A stretch of 39,187 nt of DNA from Verrucomicrobiota bacterium (GCA_018239675.1 JAFEGX010000053.1:1-39187), one strand, 5' to 3'; shown: positions 16,657-24,059, counted from the first letter of the stretch. Notes: a model not told the origin generated them from the sequence alone. Translations and numbers: made by a program.

Positions 16657-18321
16657 CTAGCGGGCCAGCACCCGGTTGAGCGCGCTGACGATGGCCTTGA
16701 TCGAGGCGAGCTCGATGTTGGTGTCGATGCCGGCGCCGTAGAGCGTGAGGCCGCGGACGGTCTTGATCTGGATGTACGAAACGGCGCGGGCCTCGGCGCC
16801 CTTGCCGAGGGAGTGCTCGGAGTAGGAGAGGACCTCGAACTTCGGCAGCGGGGTGGAGCCGAGCGCCCGGACGAACGCGTCAATCGGGCCGTTGCCGCTG
16901 GCGGTGAGCTTGTGCGCCTGGCCGGCGACCTCGATGGTCGCCTCGCACTTCACGTCGCTGTCGCGCTCGGTGGTCTTGAAGTGCTGCAGCGTGACGGGGC
17001 CCGTGCGGCCGAGGTATTCCTGCTGGAAGGCGGCGTGGATGTCCGCCGGGGTGAGCTCGGTGCCCTTCGCGTCCGCCACGTCGTTGATGATCCGGCCGAT
17101 CTCGCGGTGCATGCCCTTGGGCAGCGAGAAGCCGAACTCGTGCTCGAGGACGTAGGCGACCCCGCCCTTGCCCGACTGGCTGTTGATGCGGATGATGGCC
17201 TTGTAGCTGCGGCCGATGTCGGCGGGGTCGATCGGGATGTAGAGGACGTCCCACGGCTTGCCGGGCTGCTGGTGGGGCCACGACTTCTTGATCGCATCCT
17301 GGTGCGAGCCGCTGAAGGCCGTGAAGACGAGCTCGCCGGCGTAGGGCTGGCGGGGCGGGACCTCGAGCTTGGTGCACCGCTCGTACACGTCGCGGATCGC
17401 GTTGATGTCGCTGAAGTCGAGGCCCGGGTGGATGCCGTGCGTGTAGAGGTTCAGGGCGACCGTCACGATGTCGAGGTTGCCGGTCCGTTCGCCGTTGCCG
17501 AAGAGCGTGCCCTCGACGCGGTCGGCGCCGGCGAGCAGGGCGAGCTCGGTGGCGGCCACGCCGGTACCACGGTCGTTGTGGGTGTGGAGCGAGACGATGG
17601 TGCGGTCGCGGCGCGTGAGGTGGGTGCACATCCACTCGATCTGGTCGGCGTGGACGTTGGGCGTGGCGTACTCGACCGTGGCGGGCAGATTGAGGATGAT
17701 CGGGTTCTCGCGGGTGGGAACCCAGGTGTCGGTGACGGCCTCGCAGATCTCCAGGGCGAACTCGAGCTCGGTGCTGGTGAAGCTTTCCGGCGAGTACTCG
17801 AGCTGGAGGCGGGTGCCGGTCGCGAGGAGCGGCGGCATGTGCCGCTTGAGGCAGGCGACTCCGTCGGTCGCGATGCGCACGATGTCGGCCTTGCTGGCGT
17901 TGAAAACGTACTCGCGCTGCTTGGGCGAGGTCGAGTTGTAGAGGTGAAAGATGACCTGCTTGGCGCCCTGCAGGGCCGCGAGCGAGCGGGTGATGAGGTC
18001 CTCGCGGCACTGGCAGAGCACCTGGATGGCGACGCCGTCCGGAATGCGGTTCTCGTCGATCAGGCGGCGGCAGAAATCGAATTCGATCTGGGAGGCGGAA
18101 GGGAACCCGACCTCGATCTCCTTAAACCCAATCTTCACGAGGAGATCAAAGTACTCGAGTTTCTCCTCGACGCTCATGGGCTGGGCGAGGGCCTGGTTGC
18201 CGTCGCGAAGGTCGACCGAGCACCAGATCGGGGCCCGCGAGAGGGTGCGGGTCGGCCACTGGCGGTTCGGGAGGTCAACGGGCGGAAACGGGCGGTATTT
18301 CGTGACAGGAGCGGGTTGCAT
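16657..18321 (-). CDS. leuA: 2-isopropylmalate synthase, type 2
   Basis: First committed step of leucine biosynthesis: condenses acetyl-CoA with 2-oxoisovalerate. The 554-aa protein starts MQPAPVTKYRPFPPVDLPNRQWP and continues APIWCSVDLRDGNQAL, both diagnostic of the LeuA2 type (yeast/Corynebacterium-like) rather than the E. coli LeuA1 type. It has the TIM-barrel metal site with VSLHTHNDRGTGVA and VEGTLFGNGERTGN, a linker, and a C-terminal regulatory domain (TASGNGPIDAFVRALGS...) that confers leucine feedback inhibition in the family. The start at 18321 follows an elaborate leader with an attenuator-like hairpin. It lies on the minus strand, divergent from the ECF sigma gene. Confidence 0.95.
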   Translation of the reverse strand: MQPAPVTKYRPFPPVDLPNRQWPTRTLSRAPIWCSVDLRDGNQALAQPMSVEEKLEYFDLLVKIGFKEIEVGFPSASQIEFDFCRRLIDENRIPDGVAIQVLCQCREDLITRSLAALQGAKQVIFHLYNSTSPKQREYVFNASKADIVRIATDGVACLKRHMPPLLATGTRLQLEYSPESFTSTELEFALEICEAVTDTWVPTRENPIILNLPATVEYATPNVHADQIEWMCTHLTRRDRTIVSLHTHNDRGTGVAATELALLAGADRVEGTLFGNGERTGNLDIVTVALNLYTHGIHPGLDFSDINAIRDVYERCTKLEVPPRQPYAGELVFTAFSGSHQDAIKKSWPHQQPGKPWDVLYIPIDPADIGRSYKAIIRINSQSGKGGVAYVLEHEFGFSLPKGMHREIGRIINDVADAKGTELTPADIHAAFQQEYLGRTGPVTLQHFKTTERDSDVKCEATIEVAGQAHKLTASGNGPIDAFVRALGSTPLPKFEVLSYSEHSLGKGAEARAVSYIQIKTVRGLTLYGAGIDTNIELASIKAIVSALNRVLAR

Positions 18322-18362
18322 GGCAGCGGGCGGACGTAGGACAGACAGGTGAAAGTGAAGGG

Positions 18363-18394
18363 AAAAAACCGGGGACGCCATCCCAGAGACGGCG
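18363..18394 (-). terminator. Candidate leuA attenuator: alternative terminator/antiterminator hairpins
   Basis: On the leuA strand, CTGGGA (18386-18381) pairs with TCCCCGG (18375-18369) with one bulged C, and is followed immediately by TTTTTT (18368-18363), a plausible intrinsic terminator. A competing helix, CGCCGTC (18394-18388) with GATGGCG (18382-18376), uses part of the same bases and would block it. It lies about 40 nt upstream of the leuA start codon. Confidence 0.5.
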
Positions 18395-18410
18395 GAACTC
18401 CAACAGGCTA

Positions 18411-18449
18411 CGCACGATCGGCCGCTAAGCGGCGACTAGAGATCGTGCG
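18411..18449 (-). promoter_or_regulatory. leuA leader stem-loop overlapping leader-peptide end
   Basis: CGCACGATC (18411-18419) and GATCGTGCG (18441-18449) form a perfect 9-bp stem; inside, GCCGC/GCGGC closes a TAA loop. The stop codon of the putative leader peptide (18436-18438) lies within the hairpin, as expected if translation controls which hairpin forms. Confidence 0.5.
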
Positions 18450-18486
18450 CGACGGTAAGTCGAAGGGCCTGGGTCCGGAGCAACAT
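18436..18486 (-). CDS. Candidate leucine-rich leader peptide
   Basis: A 16-codon frame on the leuA strand encodes MLLRTQALRLTVAHDL: five leucines (positions 2, 3, 8, 10, 16). It sits 115 nt upstream of leuA, with its end inside a strong stem-loop and followed by an attenuator-like terminator. This is the layout of amino-acid attenuation leaders. It is short and the leucine density could be chance; no strong ribosome binding site is visible, and a leaderless transcript is possible. Confidence 0.45.
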   Translation of the reverse strand: MLLRTQALRLTVAHDL

Positions 18487-18499
18487 CGGGATGGCGCGG

Positions 18500-18528
18500 A
18501 GTTAGGGTACCCGGGCCCGCGCTGTCAA
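18500..18528 (-). promoter_or_regulatory. Possible leuA leader promoter
   Basis: On the minus strand a perfect -35 hexamer TTGACA (18528-18523) is followed 17 nt later by a poor -10 candidate, CTAACT. This would start transcription only a few bases before the candidate leader peptide. The -10 match is weak. Confidence 0.3.
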
Positions 18529-18610
18529 GGGGCCGGCTTGTCCTAATACTGTAACCCGTTCTTGTCCCAGTCGTCTTGCCTGTTGTGCCGGAAATTGACC
18601 ACATCCCCCC

Positions 18611-19201
18611 ATGCCTGAAGACGAGTCGTTCGACCTGGCCGGCTGCCTGGCCCGCGTGCGGGAGCGCGACCAGTCCGCGGCCCGGGCTTTGGTCGAGCAC
18701 CTATACCCGCTCGTTATCCGCATCATCCGAGCCCACCTGCCCCGGCGGGTCGCCGAGGAAGATCTGGCCCAGGACATTTTCCTGAAGATGTTCACCCGCC
18801 TCGAACAGTACCAGGGCGCCGTGCCCTTCCCGCACTGGGTGTCCCGCATCGCGGTGACCACCTGCATCGACCAGCTGCGGGCGCAGAAACGGCGGCCCGA
18901 ATTCCGCTGGGCCGACCTCTCTGAGAACGAGGCCGACGTGCTCGACGCGGTGCTGACCAACGAGGACGCGGTGGAAACCGGCGACGCCCTGGCGGCGCGC
19001 GAGCTCGTGCATCGGCTGCTGGACCAGCTCAAGCCGGACGACCGCCTCGTGATCCAGCTGCTCGACCTTGAACAGAAGACCATCGCGGAAATCAGCGCCC
19101 TCACCGGTTGGAACCAGTCGCTCGTAAAGGTCCGCGCCTTTCGGGCGAGACGGAAGTTGCAGAAGCTCTTCCGGGAACTAGAAGAAAAGGAACGCCCATG
19201 A
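18611..19201 (+). CDS. ECF-subfamily RNA polymerase sigma factor
   Basis: A 196-aa extracytoplasmic-function sigma factor. Region 2 contains ALVEHLYPLVIRIIRAHLPRRVAEEDLAQDIFLKMFTRLEQY, followed by WVSRIAVTTCIDQLRAQKRRPE (region 2.3/2.4, -10 binding). Region 4 contains LLDQLKPDDRLVIQLLDLEQKTIAEISALTGWNQSLVKVRAFRARRKLQKLF, the helix-turn-helix that contacts the -35 element. It heads a three-gene unit; its stop overlaps the next start (ATGA). The neighbours (a one-TM protein and an LTxxQ protein) suggest a trans-envelope stress or metal response. Three CTTGTCC-like repeats lie upstream (18539-18580), possibly part of its own promoter. Confidence 0.92.
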   Translation: MPEDESFDLAGCLARVRERDQSAARALVEHLYPLVIRIIRAHLPRRVAEEDLAQDIFLKMFTRLEQYQGAVPFPHWVSRIAVTTCIDQLRAQKRRPEFRWADLSENEADVLDAVLTNEDAVETGDALAARELVHRLLDQLKPDDRLVIQLLDLEQKTIAEISALTGWNQSLVKVRAFRARRKLQKLFRELEEKERP

Positions 19202-19488
19202 ATCCCTCGGACCAGAAATGGCAGCGCCTCGCGGCTGCCGCCCGCCGTGCGCCCGACACCCGGGACGTGATGGCCCCGTTTGGCTTCTCGACCCGGGTCG
19301 TGGCCCGGGCCTTTGGCGCCCCGGCGGCGTCGCTGCTGGAGCGGTTCTCGCTCCGGGCGCTCGGGGTGGCCGCCATCCTCGCGGTGGTGTGCGTGGTTGG
19401 CAGCTACTCGACGCTCGCCGGCGCGTTCGACAATGACTCCGGCTCCGTCGACGACCCGGTGGCCGACATGCTCGAGCTCGCCTCCTGA
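19198..19488 (+). CDS. Small single-pass membrane protein, possible anti-sigma partner
   Basis: A 96-aa protein with a cytoplasmic N-terminus (about 1-55, including APFGFSTRVVARAFG) and one membrane helix (LGVAAILAVVCVVGSY, about 55-72). A short acidic extracytoplasmic tail (FDNDSGSVDDPVADMLE) follows. It overlaps the ECF sigma gene by 4 nt (ATGA) and precedes the LTxxQ protein by 2 nt. Position and topology fit an anti-sigma factor, but no zinc-binding anti-sigma motif is visible, so the role is inferred from context only. Confidence 0.7.
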   Translation: MNPSDQKWQRLAAAARRAPDTRDVMAPFGFSTRVVARAFGAPAASLLERFSLRALGVAAILAVVCVVGSYSTLAGAFDNDSGSVDDPVADMLELAS

Positions 19489-19490
19489 TC

Positions 19491-19934
19491 ATGGAAAAGC
19501 CCTGGAAAGTCATTGCGGCCTTCGTGGGCATCTTTGTCGCCGGCCTCCTGGTCGGCGGGTTGGTGACACTGCGGGTGGTCAAGGCCCGGACGACGTCGCG
19601 GATGGCTTCGACCGAGCAGTATGGACCTTTCCTGATGAAGCGCCTGGTGTCCCGGCTGGACCTGACGCCGGCGCAACAGACGAAGATCCAGCCGATGGTG
19701 GACCAGGCCGCCGAGGAACTCCATCAGGTCCGCCGCAAGGCGTGGAGCGACTCGCAGGCGATCCTCGAGCGGATCGACAAGGAGATCTCTGCCGAGCTGA
19801 CACCGGCGCAGCAGGCTACTTTTGAGAAGCTGCAGGCGGAGCAGCGCGAGCGCATCCGCCGCTTCCGCGAGAACCGCCGCAACAATTCGGAGCATCCGGG
19901 TGACCGTCCGCCACCACCACCGCCGCCAAAGTAG
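19491..19934 (+). CDS. Membrane-anchored LTxxQ (Spy/CpxP/ZraP-like) periplasmic protein
   Basis: A 147-aa protein with an N-terminal membrane anchor (WKVIAAFVGIFVAGLLVGGLVTL). An extracytoplasmic helical domain follows with two LTxxQ-type motifs, LDLTPAQQTKIQPM and AELTPAQQATFEKLQ, the Spy/CpxP signature. A Pro-rich tail (PPPPPPPK) closes it. Family members are periplasmic sensors or chaperones for metals and misfolded proteins, often feeding back on stress-response sigma factors or two-component systems. As the third gene of the ECF operon it may be the sensory or buffering arm. Metal binding is not evident: no His/Cys cluster is visible. Confidence 0.8.
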   Translation: MEKPWKVIAAFVGIFVAGLLVGGLVTLRVVKARTTSRMASTEQYGPFLMKRLVSRLDLTPAQQTKIQPMVDQAAEELHQVRRKAWSDSQAILERIDKEISAELTPAQQATFEKLQAEQRERIRRFRENRRNNSEHPGDRPPPPPPPK

Positions 19935-20045
19935 CCGGCTGGCGGGCGTCGTTGGCACGAGTTCTTCCGCTGCGCCGCAAGGAGTTCCAAGCGGCGACCG
20001 CAAATAGGTGTTGCGCGATGCGGGAACCGCCCCATGGTCCGCAGC

Positions 20046-20151
20046 GGCCAGGTGCCATGCATGGGCAGGCGCGTGAACTCCGCCAGGGCCGGAAGGCAGC
20101 AACGGTAACGACGATCTCCCAGTGCCGTGGAGTGCCTGGCCACCTTTTTTT
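20046..20151 (+). ncRNA. ffs: Signal recognition particle 4.5S RNA (small SRP RNA)
   Basis: Contains the conserved apical loop GGGCCGGAAGGCAGCAACGG, the SRP domain IV signature bound by Ffh. GGCCAGG at 20046-20052 pairs with CCTGGCC at 20135-20141 to close the long hairpin, and a T7 run (20145-20151) supplies the terminator. Length of about 100 nt matches the small bacterial SRP RNA lacking the Alu domain. It lies 241 nt upstream of dnaX, the usual neighbour in many bacteria. It directs membrane and secreted proteins co-translationally to SecYEG with Ffh and FtsY. Confidence 0.93.
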
Positions 20152-20392
20152 ATTCCGGATTCCGGAATCCGGATTCCGAATTGCCCACGTCTCCTGACTT
20201 CGGCTGCTACATGGCGGCTGACGTGGAGCCTTCAATTGCGGATCGCGGATCGCGGATTGCGGATTTGGCGTGGGACTGAGGGAGCGATTCTGCATTGGGG
20301 TTGGCTTCGGATTCCGAATTTGCGCTCTACGCTTCGCGTTTCGCGCAGGTTTTTGTTTGCGCTTTCGCGATTCGGATTTGGGCTGTCGGGCA
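20152..20392. repeat. Intergenic word tracts and palindrome before dnaX
   Basis: A perfect 20-bp palindrome (TCCGGATTCC/GGAATCCGGA, 20154-20173) is followed by GCGGATCGCGGATCGCGGATTGC word repeats (20234-20268) and CTTCGCGTTTCGCGC/TTTCGCGATTCGG words up to the dnaX start. No ORF is credible here; the open frame extending upstream of dnaX runs through these repeats. Confidence 0.6.
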
Positions 20393-21547
20393 GTGTCCAC
20401 GGGTTACCAGGTTATCGCGCGCAAGTGGCGGTCGCAGACGTTCGACGACGTCGTCGGCCAGGACCACGTGGTGCGCACGCTGAAGAACGCCATCACGCGC
20501 AACCGGATCGCCCACGCCTACCTGTTCGTCGGACCCCGCGGCACCGGCAAGACATCGATCGCCCGGCTGTTTGCCAAGGCGCTCAACTGCACCGGCGGGC
20601 CGAAGGCCGACTTTGACGTCAAGGATCCCGCCTGCGTCGCCATTGCCGAGGGCACCCACCTCGACGTGATCGAGATCGACGGCGCCTCGAACAACGGCGT
20701 CGACCAGGTCCGCGACCTGCGGGACACGGTCCGCTACGCCCCGGCGCAGGGAAAGTTCAAGGTCTACATCATCGACGAGGTCCACATGCTGTCGGTCGCG
20801 GCGTTCAACGCCCTGCTGAAGACCCTCGAGGAGCCGCCGGCGCACGTGAAGTTCGTCTTCGCGACGACCGACCCGCAGAAGGTGCTGCCGACGATCGTGT
20901 CGCGGTGCCAGCGGTTCGACCTGCGACCCATCCCCGCCCCGCTCATCGTGGAGCGGCTCCGGAAGATCGCCGGGGCGGAAAAGATCAAGGTGACCGACGA
21001 CGCGCTCGCCTGCATCGCGCGCCTGGCCGACGGCGGCATGCGCGACGCCCAGTCGATCCTCGACCAGATGATTTCGTTCTGCGGCGGCGAGATTTCCGAG
21101 CCGGACGTCCTCGACGTCTATGGCCTGGTCGCGGCCGAGAAGATCGCGGCGCTGGCCGCGGCGCTTGCGGCCGGCGACCATGCGAAGATCGTGGCCATCG
21201 TGGACGAGTGCGACGCCGCCGGCCGGGACCTGGTCCGGTTGCTCTCCGATCTGCAGGCGCACGTGCGCACGGCGCTGCTCGATGCGATTGCGCAGGGCGG
21301 CCGCAGCGCGCTGCTGGGCGGCGACCCGATGACCACCGAGCAATTGACCCGGCTTCTGGACGGCCTGCGCGAAGGCGAGGGGGCGGTGAAGCTCGGTCTC
21401 GCCGAGAAGATCAATTTCGAGGTAACCCTGCTGAAGGCCGTCGAGGCCAGCCGGGCGCGGGCGATCGACAGTCTGATCAAGGAACTCTCCGCCCTCGCCG
21501 AGGAGGCGCCGGAGGTGGCGGCGGACGGCGAAAAAAAAAAGGACTGA
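20393..21547 (+). CDS. dnaX: DNA polymerase III tau/gamma subunit, zero-frame (gamma-like) product
   Basis: Clamp-loader ATPase of the replicative polymerase. The GTG start at 20393 ([23 protein letters not shown]) is chosen because upstream codons are intergenic repeats. Walker A is GPRGTGKTS (47-55), Walker B is [10 protein letters not shown], and the SRC motif (IVSRCQ, 170-172) is intact. The usual four-cysteine zinc module between Walker A and the sensor is reduced to two Cys (66 and 81). The frame stops at 384 aa, just after a run of ten A (21531-21540). Coding continues in the -1 frame to 21924. The A AAA AAG slippery sequence and upstream GGAGGTG match known dnaX recoding sites. Confidence 0.93.
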   Translation: MSTGYQVIARKWRSQTFDDVVGQDHVVRTLKNAITRNRIAHAYLFVGPRGTGKTSIARLFAKALNCTGGPKADFDVKDPACVAIAEGTHLDVIEIDGASNNGVDQVRDLRDTVRYAPAQGKFKVYIIDEVHMLSVAAFNALLKTLEEPPAHVKFVFATTDPQKVLPTIVSRCQRFDLRPIPAPLIVERLRKIAGAEKIKVTDDALACIARLADGGMRDAQSILDQMISFCGGEISEPDVLDVYGLVAAEKIAALAAALAAGDHAKIVAIVDECDAAGRDLVRLLSDLQAHVRTALLDAIAQGGRSALLGGDPMTTEQLTRLLDGLREGEGAVKLGLAEKINFEVTLLKAVEASRARAIDSLIKELSALAEEAPEVAADGEKKKD

Positions 21548-21580
21548 TTGACCGGCTGGAGGCGCGGCTGTGCGCCGCGC
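21530..21580 (+). promoter_or_regulatory. dnaX recoding site (A10 slippery tract)
   Basis: Zero-frame GAA AAA AAA AAG GAC TGA contains the A AAA AAG heptamer used by E. coli dnaX. Slippage by -1, or insertion of one A during transcription, joins the frame that continues to 21924. A Shine-Dalgarno-like GGAGGTG lies at 21511-21517. A 7-bp GC stem (21562-21568/21574-21580) lies 20 nt downstream, further than usual for ribosomal frameshifting. The homopolymer alone could support RNA polymerase slippage. Confidence 0.75.
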
Positions 21581-21924
21581 TCGCCGCTCCCGGGGCCGCC
21601 GCGCTGACCGAGCGCAATGGCAATGGCGACGCGGAGGAGGCGGTCGTGGCCGGGGGTGCATCGAACGACGTGGGCAGCACCAATGTCTGGCCGGATGCAT
21701 CCGCCGAGGCCGCTTTCATGGCCGAACAGCGCGAGCAGGGGGAACCGGTCGTGGTGGCCGCTCCGTCCGAGGCCGCCGAGGAAACCGAGAGCTCCACGCC
21801 GCTGCCGTCGCTGGCCGACCTGATCGCACAGATCCCGGCCGAGACCCGCGAAGTGATGGACGAGCTCTTCCGCGCCAAGTTCACCACCGTGAAGCGCGTA
21901 CCGAAGAAATCGCTGAAGGCGTAG
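21541..21924 (+). CDS. dnaX: DnaX tau-specific C-terminal extension, -1 frame
   Basis: About 127 residues in the -1 frame after the slippery tract, starting [23 protein letters not shown] low-complexity acidic stretch follows, then a conserved-looking tail [25 protein letters not shown]...PKKSLKA. The high GC3 and protein-like composition support real coding. Joined to the zero-frame part, tau would be about 510 aa. In other bacteria tau-specific domains bind the helicase and polymerase core. The alternative is that the A10 run is a sequencing or assembly error and dnaX is simply continuous. Confidence 0.7.
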   Translation, partial: GLIDRLEARLCAALAAPGAAALTERNGNGDAEEAVVAGGASNDVGSTNVWPDASAEAAFMAEQREQGEPVVVAAPSEAAEETESSTPLPSLADLIAQIPAETREVMDELFRAKFTTVKRVPKKSLKA

Positions 21925-21957
21925 GCGGAAGCGACGATCGCACCGTTTTTTCCAAGC

Positions 21958-22086
21958 CCCACACCGAACGTCGAACGCTCGACGCCAGACGTCGAAAGAA
22001 GTGGGAGCAAGTACCGGCTCTTTGCGTTGGTACTCTCTGATCGTAAGTCTTGCCGCCAGAACACGCAGAAGGCGCAAAATCGAGGC
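21958..22086. repeat. Word tracts in the dnaX downstream gap
   Basis: The 285-nt gap holds CCGAACGTCGAACGCTCGACGCCAGACG words (21963-21995), similar to the MITE-like arms at 2380. It also holds CTTGCCGCCAGAACACGCAGAAGGCGC (22049-22076), closely similar to the arm at 25672. No ORF is supported. Confidence 0.5.
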
Positions 22087-22209
22087 ACCGCCGCGTTGCA
22101 CTCACCACGGGTCACGATCTGGAATCAGGACTACATCCCTGTGGATCTGGGAGCGGATTGATCTGCGCCTTATGAGCCTTATTGCGGCTGCACGATTGGC
22201 GGAAGTGCG

Positions 22210-22566
22210 CTAGGTGACGGGCCACTCCGAACCGACATCCGGGCGGCCCTCGATGCTGCGGGCGTAGAGGTAGGCGTCGGCAGTTTGGTGGGGCGACTGC
22301 AGCAGTACGCGCTCTCGGCGGTAGAGTCCCTCGGGCACGCCTTCGAAGGCGTCGAGTTGTGGCAGGGCGGAGTCGGCCACTTCCCAGACTTCGCCAACAA
22401 CACCTGTCTGATCGGCTGGCCACGGCACCATCCCGGGATACCCTTCGAGGAGAAACAAGCGGTAGCCTGGAACGGTACAGGCGTGGCCCACGAACTTCTG
22501 GCCGGCAAGCTGGCGATGGTTGCTCCCGCCGCGCTTGAGCGTGCCGTAGACGAAAATGAGGCTCAT
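22210..22566 (-). CDS. Gamma-glutamylcyclotransferase-like (GGCT/AIG2) protein
   Basis: A 118-aa protein with the GGCT-like/BtrG fold start MSLIFVYGTLKRGGSNHR, in which YGTLK/R is the substrate-binding loop. It continues VPGYRLFLLEGYPGMVPW, GVVGEVWEVADSALPQLDAFEGVPEGLYRRERV and ADAYLYA. The E in LDAFEGV is the conserved catalytic glutamate position. Members cyclise gamma-glutamyl amines or peptides; the exact substrate is unknown. Start and length are normal. It is on the minus strand, surrounded by repeat-rich gaps. Confidence 0.85.
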   Translation of the reverse strand: MSLIFVYGTLKRGGSNHRQLAGQKFVGHACTVPGYRLFLLEGYPGMVPWPADQTGVVGEVWEVADSALPQLDAFEGVPEGLYRRERVLLQSPHQTADAYLYARSIEGRPDVGSEWPVT

Positions 22567-22594
22567 GGCGCTGGTGGCGGACGGATCAGAGGGG

Positions 22595-22758
22595 TCGAAA
22601 GTTGAAGGGTGAGAGTTGAAAGACTCGAGCCGGAGGCAGGCGCCGCAGGTATTCAGGGAGATCCAGGCTCGTCGCCGCGGGGAAATCGGAGGATTGGCGG
22701 TGCGGGTATGTCGGTTTGGGTCATGGGCCTTTCAACTTTCAACCATCAACTTTCAACC
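22595..22758. repeat. Inverted pair of GTTGAAAG/CTTTCAAC word arms
   Basis: Arm 22595-22626 (GTCGAAAGTTGAAGGGTGAGAGTTGAAAGACTC) and arm 22728-22758 (CCTTTCAACTTTCAACCATCAACTTTCAAC) have the same word in opposite orientations, 100 nt apart, in the gap between the GGCT gene and the PP2C gene. Confidence 0.6.
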
Positions 22759-22784
22759 GGTATCCTGCAGCCGGCATCCCGCCC

Positions 22785-23639
22785 TCAGGTCGACGGTGGA
22801 AACTCGACCACCAGGGCCGTGGTGTTGTCGCGGCCCGAAGCCTCGACCGCCTCGTCCACGAGCCGATGGGCGATCGTGCGGGTGTCGCCGTCCGGCGCCG
22901 GGTGGCGGATGAGGTCGTCGATGCGGTGGTCCCAGAGGCCGTCGATCAGGCCGTCGGAGCAGAGCAGAAACTTGTCGCCGGGCTGGTGGCCGACCGCGCC
23001 GATATGAGGCTCGAGGAACTGGTGACCCGCGCCGAGCGCCTGTTGCAGCGCGTTGCGCCGCGGGTGGGTGCGGGCCTCTCGCTCGTTGATCTGGCCGGCG
23101 CGGCGCAGGCTGCCAACCAGGCTGTGGTCGTGCGTGACCTGGTTCAGGCCGCCGCCGGCGGGCAGGTAGTAGATGCGGCTGTCGCCGATGTGCGCGAAGT
23201 ACATCCATTCCGGAGTGAACCAGCCGAGGCTCAGCGTGGCGCCCATGCCGGCGCACTCCTCGTACGAATAGCCGAGATGAAGGAGGTCGGAATGGATCGC
23301 GGAGAACAGTTCGGAAAGGATGTCGGAGAAACCCGCATGAATGCCGGCGGCCGACATGCGGAAGGCGCGGGGGATGAGCTTGGTGATGCGCTCGACCGCG
23401 ATCTTGCTTGCGAACTCGCCGGACTTGGCGCCGCCCATGCCATCGCTCACGGCAAAAATGAAATCCGTTCCGCCCAGGGTCGCCTCGCCGGTCTTGCCGA
23501 GGTAGCGCACCTCGTGGCCGTCGACCGCGAGGGCGAGGAACGAGTCCTCGTTGTTGGCTCGGAAGCGGCCGCGGTCGGTGAGGGCCGACCAGGCGGGGCG
23601 GGTGGGTGGGGCGGGGGGGTGCGGCGCGGGGGAATCCAT
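22785..23639 (-). CDS. PP2C-family serine/threonine phosphatase
   Basis: A 284-aa PPM/PP2C phosphatase. Metal-binding motifs in order: TDRGRFRANNEDSFLAL (first Asp/Glu cluster), FAVSDGMGGAKSGEFAS, GMGATLSLGWF, FAHIGDSRIYYLPAGG, and the late FLLCSDGLIDGLWD plus GRDNTTALVVEF. These supply the Asp residues that hold the two catalytic Mn/Mg. It probably dephosphorylates Ser/Thr on bacterial proteins. It lies 3 nt downstream of the small kinase-like gene, so kinase and phosphatase form an opposed pair. The disordered Pro-rich N-terminus (SPAPHPPAPPTRPAW) is unusual but harmless. Confidence 0.92.
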   Translation of the reverse strand: MDSPAPHPPAPPTRPAWSALTDRGRFRANNEDSFLALAVDGHEVRYLGKTGEATLGGTDFIFAVSDGMGGAKSGEFASKIAVERITKLIPRAFRMSAAGIHAGFSDILSELFSAIHSDLLHLGYSYEECAGMGATLSLGWFTPEWMYFAHIGDSRIYYLPAGGGLNQVTHDHSLVGSLRRAGQINEREARTHPRRNALQQALGAGHQFLEPHIGAVGHQPGDKFLLCSDGLIDGLWDHRIDDLIRHPAPDGDTRTIAHRLVDEAVEASGRDNTTALVVEFPPST

Positions 23640-23642
23640 GGC

Positions 23643-24059
23643 TTACGTCGTCGGCGAGGGCTTCAGCGAGACCACGCCGGGGCCGCCCTCAAGGAGGGTG
23701 GCGAATTCGAAATCGATGATGCAAAAGCGCCCGTCGGACATGCGGTAGGTGATGTTCCGCAGTTCGCGATCCTCATGCCGCACACCGTACTGCTCGAGCT
23801 CGGCAAAGAGCTCGGCCTGCCGTTCGGGGCTGAGATGGTCGACGCGCGTGCCACAGTTGGTCGTGATGATCTTCAGGGCGGCGGGGTCGACCTCGAGCAG
23901 CCGGGGGACAAACGTGCAGCCGCGCTCCTCGAGATGGCGGAGGACCCGGACCTCGTGATCAAACCGCTCCTGGGCGAGATGACCGCGAAACGTCTTGTGG
24001 ACCCGGCCGTCATAGCCGATGCGCACCAGGGCGCGGGCGGTATCCTTCATCTCGTGCAT
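23643..24059 (-). CDS. Very small kinase-like protein (RIO/Bud32-like mini-kinase)
   Basis: A 138-aa protein that keeps recognisable kinase elements. The N-lobe has GYDGRVHKTFRG (candidate Lys) and a following helix with Glu (RFDHEVRVLRHL). The catalytic loop is HEDRELRNITY (HxDxxxxN) and the metal-binding motif IIDFEFA replaces the usual DFG. A full kinase is about 250 aa, so this is roughly half-sized and near the RIO/Bud32 minimum. Catalysis is plausible, unproven. The pairing with PP2C (3 nt apart) suggests a phospho-switch. The start is chosen at 24059; the next Met at 24050 is an alternative, and the frame upstream to 24239 reads through non-coding sequence. Confidence 0.68.
   Translation of the reverse strand: MHEMKDTARALVRIGYDGRVHKTFRGHLAQERFDHEVRVLRHLEERGCTFVPRLLEVDPAALKIITTNCGTRVDHLSPERQAELFAELEQYGVRHEDRELRNITYRMSDGRFCIIDFEFATLLEGGPGVVSLKPSPTT

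Noticed and set aside
20270..20392. Upstream extension of dnaX from an ATG at 20270
   Set aside because: The added residues are encoded by intergenic word repeats and have no homology to DnaX. The GTG at 20393 gives the usual N-terminus.
21541..21924. dnaX read as a frameshifted pseudogene
   Set aside because: The break falls exactly on a slippery A-run with a Shine-Dalgarno-like stimulator, and both frames look functional. Sequencing error remains possible and is noted in the feature.
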